From assembly GCF_958298935.1 (NCBI RefSeq), contig NC_084941.1, positions 17,954,001 to 18,018,000 on the forward strand: a stretch of DNA of 64,000 bases, given 5' to 3'. The first letter of the stretch is position 1; every line of letters begins with the position of its first letter. The notes beneath the pieces are model-generated. The model was given only the letters and a program-made list of their open reading frames with translations. It ran no database searches and was not told the origin of the DNA. Position numbers and translations under genes: made by a program. Below are positions 57,661 through 64,000 of this stretch, one piece after another. The DNA comes from Phragmites australis (Eukaryota; Streptophyta; Magnoliopsida; Poales; Poaceae).

Positions 57661-57905
57661 CAAAGATGGAATTTTGAGCTGAGATTTGATGAAGAATTTT
57701 GAGAGAAAGATTGTTGGACATATAAGAACTTCTTACCACTTGTGATCAGCCAACAAACAACAGTACATGACAATGATCACAAGTAGCAAGATATGACCAA
57801 AAGATCAAGAATCAAATAATTTTTTAAAATAGTAACCAAGGAGATTTTCGCAAAAATCTAGCTACCAAAATAATAAAGCTAGAACAATTAATTTCATGCA
57901 ACATA

Positions 57906-58200
57906 TCAAGCCACGTTGCGAGAATTGAGGATATTTAACTCATTTTTCAACACGCAAAACCTTTGCTCACCAAGTGGCTTTTTGAGGATATCGGTTAGTT
58001 GTTTTTCGGTTTTCACATGGCGAATATCGATATCTCCTTTGGTTGAGTGACCTCTTAGGAAGTGGTGACGGATGTCTATGTGTTTGGTTCTTGAGTGTTG
58101 CACGGGATTATTGGCTATTTTGATAGCACTCTCATTGTCACACAAAAGTAGGACTCTAGTCATATTGTAGCCATAATCGTTCAATGTTTGTCTCACTCCC
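57906..58200 (-). pseudogene. Ty1/copia RNase H, C-terminal part
   Basis: The frame reads RVLLLCDNESAIKIANNPVQ, then HSRTKHIDIRHHFLR, then TEKQLTDILKKPLGEQRFC, and stops at 57906 after LNILNSRNVA. This is the standard end of copia pol. The frame's upstream part (to 58316) is not copia, so pol is cut at about 58200. The canonical DIFTKPL has become DILKKPL. Confidence 0.85.
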
Positions 58201-58507
58201 ATGTTGTAGCTATAATCGTCCAATGGCAAATGTGTCTTTTTTATGGGTAAAATGGATAACAGTGGTGAGGAAGGAATAAAAATTAGAATCAGTGACAAAT
58301 AAGGAAGTTCATTCATAGAGTGGAAAATAGAAAATTACCTTATCTTCTAATGATAAATAAGGAATTCTCTCTTAAAGTATGGGCCTGGGCCAAGAGAAAG
58401 CCGTGCTTCCTGTCAATAGGTCTTCATGAAACTTGTGTTGTTTAGGTCTTTGAGTTTGAGCAAAAGAAGATTCTATTGAGTCGATTCGAGAGCCTAGCCA
58501 TCTAATA

Positions 58508-58682
58508 CTCCCTCCATTTTTTATAAGGCATATAATTTTCTCCGTCTTCTTTCAAAATATAAGGCTTGCGTATGAATTTAACGATATTTTACCTTCTTTG
58601 TCCTCATTTATCACCTACTCTCTCAACTACATGCACTCACTAACTATTCTATCTCATAGTTCCAATTATTTAAATAGGATAG
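58508..58682. mobile_element. Partial Stowaway MITE, cut by gypsy LTR
   Basis: It starts after TA (58506-58507) with CTCCCTCCATTTTTTATAAG, a Stowaway terminus. The other end is absent because the LTR starting at 58683 interrupts it. Confidence 0.7.
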
Positions 58683-59286
58683 TGTAACACTCTGGGGACC
58701 ACAACAAGCCCAGAATGCCACTCAACTAACCTACAAGGTTACCAAAAGAAAAAATCCGTAACACCTCCCCTGAAACTAGAGATATAGCTGGCAACAAACA
58801 ACAACAGATAGATAACAGTATAAAACATCACACCGGTAACATACACATCCTAGCAATGAAGGAACATGCCTCAAACATATATCCAAGCCATCACGGGCCC
58901 AAAAATATACATCACAGGGCAAAACATCATCATCTACCAGCATAACATATTTAACCAAAAGAGAAAGGTGAATGTGCAAGCGACGTGTAGCTACCCATCT
59001 CATATGAGATCGACACCTCAAAATGTACCTGGAAAGAAAGCAAGGGTGAGATTCAAAAATCTCCAGCAAGTAAATGAAGGTGGGATCGAGTGAGAGCCGA
59101 TCCCATCGAGACTTATACCCTTTTATATTTTTTTTCCAATTTCTCCAACCGTCTAAACTCATTGGGCTCATCATGGACTCCTTGAGAGCTCAAATGCAGC
59201 GTTAAATAGCAAAACAGAATCGTCTCGATGAGATCTACATATCCACAGTCTTCGATCGTCCAACCGAGCAAACGTTTAAAATGTCA

Positions 59287-59327
<41 letters not shown>

Positions 59328-59336
59328 GGTATTACA
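58683..59336 (-). repeat. 3' LTR of the minus-strand gypsy element
   Basis: On the plus strand it runs TGTAACACTCTGGGGACC to TTAGGTATTACA (654 bp), so both ends show the TGTAAYAC-type inverted start and end. A simple (ATT)n repeat of about 40 bp lies inside it at 59288-59327. The frame 58776-59174 is not called. Confidence 0.78.
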
Positions 59337-59431
59337 TTCTCTCCTCCTTAAAAGGATTTGTCCCCAAATCTACTCGCTCCAAATCTACGATTAGAAAAGG
59401 GCAACAAAGCAGAAACGACGATAAACAACAA

Positions 59432-61097
59432 TTAACACTCACCAGCTTCGAAGAGCTTAAGGTACTTCTTTTGTACTTGATCCTCAAGTTCCCATGTTGC
59501 CTCACGTTTAGACTGATTTGAACAAAGGACCTTCACAAACTTGACGGTTCTCCTCCTCATGACTTGCTCAGATGAGTCCATGATGCACACCGGATGGCAC
59601 TCCACGGTCAGATCCCGCTCCAGTGTGATGGACTCCAAATCGACCTTATGCTTAGGGTCACGGAGATACTTCTGTAGCATAGAAACATGGAACACATTAT
59701 GCACTCCTCTCATTGAGTTCGATAACTCCAGACGATAGGCCAAACCACCGATGTAGGCCACGACAGGAAACGAGCCAATGTACCACGGGTTGAGCTTCCT
59801 GATGGTACCAAAGAGAACAATGCCCTTGGTCACGACACCCTGAGAAGCACGAGATCCCCAACAGCAAATTCCAGATCACGACGCCTAACATCAACATAGC
59901 TCTTCTGTCGGCTCTGAGCGGCCAACAGATTCTGGTGAATCTACTGCACCTTCTTTGAGGTCTGCTGAACAAAGTTTGGACCAACCAAATATTTCTCACC
60001 CACAACATCCCAACAAAGAGGAGAAACACACTTCCGACCATACAAAGCCTCAAAAGGAGCCATCTTGGTACATGCTTGAAAGCTATTGTTATAAGCAAAT
60101 TCAACCAAAACTAGATGGTCCTCCCAACTACTCTTCCAGGACAAAACATAGACACACAACATATCCTCTAGAGTTTGAATGGTCCGCTCTAACTGACCAT
60201 CTATCTGAGGATGGAAAGCTATGCTAAGAGTGAGCTTTGTGCCCAAAGCACCCTGCAAGTTGTACCAAAAGTGAGACACAAACTTGGAGTCCTGATCTGA
60301 AACAATTGACTTTGGCACTCTATGCAATATGACCACTTCCCTAATGTGCACGGACTTGATAAGCCTGTCCATGGCAACCCATATAGCATCTCGACCATGA
60401 GAAGAACGAGGAAACCAAACCACAAAGTCTATCGTGACATGCTCCCATTTCCTCTTAGGAACTAGCAGAGGCTGTAACAAACCGGCAGGCCACTTATGCT
60501 CTGCCTTCACCTGGTGGAACACACAACAAAAAGCAACATACTTAGCGATATCGAACCTCATACGCTTCCACTAGAAGATCTACTTCATATCATGGTACAT
60601 CTTAGTCTCATCCGGATGCACATAGCATGGCGCTCGGTGAGACTCATAAAGGATATCTACCTTCACCTCGGACTTTTGTGGCACACAAAGACGACCTCTG
60701 AAACAAACTGCACCCTCCTCATCTAAACTGAACTCTCGAGACTGACCTTCCGAGGTCCTCTTCCTTACACCAGAAAGGAGCTGATCATGCTACTGAGCCT
60801 CACGAACACGCTCAGGTATGGCAGACTGAATGATCATATGTGTCTCCTCTTGTGCAACACTGACAAAATTGAAAGAAATATGCATCCGCTCAAACTTTGA
60901 GATAAAGAACATCACAGTCCTAGGGACACCTGTCTTGCTTAGAGCGTCAGCCACCACATTAGCCTTGCCAGGATGGTACTGAATCATCATATCATAATCC
61001 TTTATCAACTTTAACCATCTATGTTGCCTCAAGTTCAACTCCCATTGAGTGAACATGTACTTCAGATTCTTATGATCGATGAAGATGTCACACGACA
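59432..61097 (-). pseudogene. gypsy pol remnant: RNase H end, integrase, chromodomain-like tail
   Basis: RNase H end: [36 protein letters not shown] and VVADALSK (61090-60930). Integrase (60561-59941): ITIDFVVWFPRSSHG-like core start, WVAMDRLIKSVHI (about 60390), IVSDQDSKFVSHFW (about 60290) and FHPQIDGQLERTIQTLEDML (about 60200). The catalytic Asp residues and the Glu of QLERTIQ are visible. The tail (59833-59432) has RLELSNSMRGVHNVFHVSML and ends with a WELEDQVQKKYLKLF chromodomain-like motif, thought to guide integration to chromatin. Stops at about 60788 and 59939 break the frame. Confidence 0.84.
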
Positions 61098-63687
61098 TGT
61101 TTTGCGCGTGCATCGGATTTGCATTCATGTTCCCGTCAATCCGAAAGCCGTATGGATGCACTAACCGCGTCACAGCGTATCCCATCAAGTCTTCTACGTG
61201 ACCCTAGGAGCTCATCCCTATTTGTGCAGCGACACGACCAGGACGCCATTGCCAACCACAGCACATCGCAGCCATCACCCGTCTCATCTCTATTGATCGT
61301 TCTTCCTCTCAGTAGATGGTCTACCCAAAACTATGCCGTAGCATTGTGTTCCTGGGATATACGAACATCTCTGTTCAAACGGTTTCTCAAATTTCATAGC
61401 CAATCTTCTAGAATGCGAGCATCTTCGTTGCGGCATCTGTTCATGGTCACCACCAAACCTAGAAGTAGTCATCGCTGTTTTGCCGCTACCTTGGATGACC
61501 CCTTCTAAAACCAACCATACGGAGTTAGTCTTAAATGTATTCGTAAACTATAAGTGAGCCCTATGCTCACGAACAACAGGGGCACCGTCGCTTGACTTTT
61601 ACAAGGGACCTAAGCATTGTAAGCATTTCGAGCGACACTTGGACATCGGCCATGTTACCAAGGCTACAAGGATATGGAGATACATGATCTTAAGGTAGAG
61701 GATATGCAATTCAACAAAGGATCTACCCATATACAACCGACAACGACTCACTAACCATGCAAACATACATAAGCATAATTTATCAATTGAAACACCATTC
61801 AATTTGAACAAAGGGTGTAATATGCTTAGATTCTTGCCTTGTTTCTCCGGGGTTTGCCCGGTACTTCCCGCACAGAACTCACAGAAATGAGGAAGGTTGG
61901 TGTTATCCTCGATCACGCTCGCGTCACGCTTTGGTCCTTCGTCCGCTAAGAAAGAACGTGTGCAATGATGAGCATGAAGGAGGCGCAATGCTTCATGATA
62001 TGAGACTAAAGCATCAAACATTACCTTAATCTAGTTTATTGTTAAACATATAATAAGTTATGGATTTAATTAATCTTAAAACAAAGCTTAACCCTAACTA
62101 GAAATTTAACCATATCTAACATGTGGGTGATTATTTTTGCTGAACAGTGCATCAACTAATAAGGTTAACAGGATAGGATTCATCAATTTTTGACTCACCA
62201 ATAACTAATTATGAATTAATGAAGCTCATACCTATTTTATTAACCCATGAAATTGAATCACACCTTTCATGGCTCTTAGTATTTTTAATGTGTAGATCAT
62301 GAATAAAGAAAGCCAACAAAACTAGTTTCACTATTTTTGGAGCAATATTCTATTTTCTATGCATTTTACAACTTTCAACTGAATGACTAGTTGAACTAAT
62401 ATTCAAATTCACAATTTCTGATTTTATCAAGTATTTTAAACCCTAATTCCTTTTTACACTAGGCTTGAGCTAGCTATAAAGATGAAAGGTGGGTCGGGCT
62501 TTTGACCTTGGTCAAAATCGGCTTGGAGGCCATGACGCACAGTGCGCTGGTGGCGAGTGGCTATAATCAGCCCGACCGAGGGCATCAAGAGATGAGCACA
62601 CTGTGGGGAGTCTGTTAGAGGCACTCACGGCTGGTGAGCCCGACCGGAGCTGGGCCGGCGGTAGGTGGCTATAGGCGGCGACGCACGGTCACCATGGAGA
62701 CACGGGCTGGCGATGTGCCAAACGAAAAAGAACGCACGCTCAGGCTCTACGGGGAATGGGGAAGCTCACCATGTGCTTCGATGGGCTGGAGAAGTGGTGG
62801 TCCGGCGGGTCAGTGGTGAGGCGCGGAAAGAGGCGGCAAGAGACTAAGAAGTAGCATTGGCGCACCGATTTCGGCCAGGGAAGGAGGGGAAAACAGCAGG
62901 GAATGGGCTCAGTGATCTTCCTTGGTGCTTCTTGTTGCTCGGGCTCGATGGATTGTGCTTAGGCATGGTAGATTTGGTGGCGGCAACCGCATTGTTGTGG
63001 CTGCTAGCTGCTCTCCGCTCTGCTCAGAAGAACCGGGCATCTTGAGAGGAGTGAGGGAGAGAGATGAGAGACGTGAGGGGGGAGAGATAAGGGCGGCCGA
63101 TAGCACTTAAGGTCAATGAAGTTGGTGCCAACATCATGATTCGGTAGCCGGCCTCCACAATCAATGATTTCGGTGGCAGAGAGGCTGTGAGGGCAAGGGA
63201 GATGACGGGTGGGACCCAGTGAACAGTGACAACCGAAGCAAGAAATATCAATTGCACTTCTGTGAACCAAACAAAGATCTTCTCACGGTCTAAAAATCTT
63301 GGGACAAATTTTGTGTGAAACTATAATTTATGAGCAACCCATTTTAATTGGTTTGACCCAAAAAGTCTAAGCCAATTTCACATGAAAATTCCTCAACGAA
63401 GCATCATTTTCCAATTTTTCTCTAATTTTTATGCCTACAATATAATTCCTAAAAATTAGGGAATAATAATTAATATTCTTTAGCTCCCATTGACTATTTT
63501 CTAAAATTGTTTACAACCCTATGTTGTATGGTGATTTTGTGGGTTGCTTCACAAAGCATCAATTATTATTAAACTTAACCATTCTTGTTTGATCTATATT
63601 GCATGTCAAAATTGCTCAAAACCTCAATTATGATGCAAATGATGCTCATAATTGTTTAATTACATGTTTAAAGACTTTGGAATGTCA
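61098..63687 (-). repeat. LTR-like block (about 2.6 kb), probably Tekay-like
   Basis: On the minus strand it would start TGACATTCCAAAGTC (63687) and end GCGCAAAACA (61098). No domain is coded; frames at 61119-63270 are incidental. Layout (AT-rich start, GC-rich middle, long length) resembles the Tekay-like LTRs at 26237 and 38938. Flanks (CGACA left, CTCAA right) do not match, so it is not a simple solo LTR. It may be the 5' LTR of an element whose interior was deleted up to RNase H at 61097, although the 654-bp LTR at the other end is a different sequence. Confidence 0.45.
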
Positions 63688-63950
63688 CTCAATCCTCGTG
63701 CCATACAGCACAGCCGGTAGGCCGTACATGCATTTTAGAGGAACCTCCATGCTACCACACGTAGTGAGGTACTTATCCCACCATTCTTCATTGAGTTTCT
63801 GTAGCCTCATCTTTGGTCTTTCAACATCCGTGTGCCGCATTGCCTTAGCCTCCTCGTAGCCATAGTTGATGTCTGCATACTCTTCTTCATTCATGTACCA
63901 TTAGTACCTGAACCTAGGCTTCTTGTACCGTTGGAGGAAAATAGCTGAAT
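63685..63950 (-). pseudogene. Unidentified protein-coding exon at window edge, truncated
   Basis: A minus-strand frame contains MNEEEYADINYGYEEAKAMR, then RPKMRLQKLNEEWWDKYL and SMEVPLKCMYGLPAVLYGTR. The composition looks like a real protein, but I do not recognise the family. An in-frame TAA lies at 63901-63903, just upstream of the ATG at 63894. Upstream codons (YKKPRFRY) continue the sense to about 63920. Intron-like sequence with a GTAAGT donor is read at about 63992. The frame ends IE-stop, and that TGA is the first three bases of the LTR-like block, so the C-terminus was cut by the insertion. It could be host or transposon-derived. Confidence 0.45.
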
Positions 63951-64000
63951 TAGATGAATTTTGTAGCATGATAGGATGTCAAGTACACTTACCCCCACAA

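Larger units (their letters stand above)
53158..58230 (-). mobile_element. Sirevirus-type Ty1/copia element, 3' half
   Basis: Order along the minus strand: the RNase H end of pol (58195-57906), a spacer, an env-position ORF (56968-55382), a polypurine tract (complement of CTCCCCCCTTTT at 54731-54742) and the 3' LTR (54728-53158). Everything upstream of late pol is missing. Near 58150-58230 a 34-bp duplication marks the truncated end. The ORF downstream of pol and the palindrome-rich LTR are typical of Sireviruses. Confidence 0.8.
58683..61097 (-). mobile_element. Ty3/gypsy chromovirus-like element, 3' half
   Basis: Minus-strand order: RNase H end (from 61097), integrase (60561-59941), chromodomain-like C-terminus (59833-59432), polypurine tract (complement of TCTCTCCTCCTT, 59337-59348) and 3' LTR (59336-58683). 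Upstream parts are absent: at 61098 the sequence changes to an LTR-like block. Stops separate the domains. Confidence 0.82.

Noticed and set aside
61119..61508. 129-codon plus frame
   Set aside because: Low-information frame within the LTR-like block; no homologous domain recognised.

Overview
This window looks like nuclear DNA from a grass (Poaceae; a panicoid relative of sorghum or maize is my inference). The evidence is nested plant transposons of grass type: CACTA/En-Spm with tnp2, Tat-lineage and Tekay-like Ty3/gypsy elements, Sirevirus-type Ty1/copia, Karma-like LINEs, hAT and Stowaway MITEs and a TRIM. No intact host protein gene was found. Nearly every recognisable open frame belongs to a mobile element, and most are broken by stops, frameshifts, truncation or later insertions. 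The only host-like traces are a short mitochondrial phosphate carrier fragment (17182-17286), an exon-like piece (19054-19140), an unidentified terminal exon at the right edge (63685-63950) and a GC-rich low-copy-looking stretch (51398-52080).

Left third (1-20.7 kb). A minus-strand CACTA element runs off the left edge and ends at 15585. It carries a decayed second ORF (242-2400), a decayed tnp2 (4230-7184, with a 5' exon at 14512-14650) and subterminal repeats. A 7.3-kb Tat-type LTR element without pol (7235-14511, minus) splits tnp2. Its interior is mainly tandem arrays plus an ORF on the opposite strand that has its own TATA-like box. Next to the CACTA end lies a second CACTA-ended element (15590-20671) that carries the phosphate carrier fragment and a tandem TRIM (three LTRs, two bodies).

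Middle (20.7-33.1 kb). A LINE-like ORF1 beginning near 23231 was hit first by a 1.1-kb CACTA element (exact AGG duplication) and, 55 bp further on, by a hAT element (24908-30953). That hAT holds a smaller hAT element (exact 8-bp duplication) and a decayed Tekay-like gypsy element. A 5'-truncated LINE tail (exact 15-bp duplication) and a 225-bp MITE follow.

Centre right (33.4-47.6 kb). A Sirevirus-type solo LTR with a perfect GTTGT duplication (33376-47229) is split by a Tat element (34032-46202) with gag, PR, RT, two RNase H domains, a truncated integrase and a long antisense ORF. Its second RNase H is split by a Tekay-like solo LTR (38938-41847). A second copy of the 225-bp MITE lies just outside.

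Right (47.6-64 kb). Small hAT, PIF-like and Stowaway elements precede the 3' half of a minus-strand Sirevirus with an uninterrupted 528-codon env-position ORF (55382-56968). The 3' half of a minus-strand gypsy element (58683-61097) and a 2.6-kb LTR-like block (61098-63687) follow; the latter cuts the unidentified exon at the edge.

Positions, motifs, duplications and ORFs are read directly. Family names rest on recognition of conserved motifs, not on any database search.
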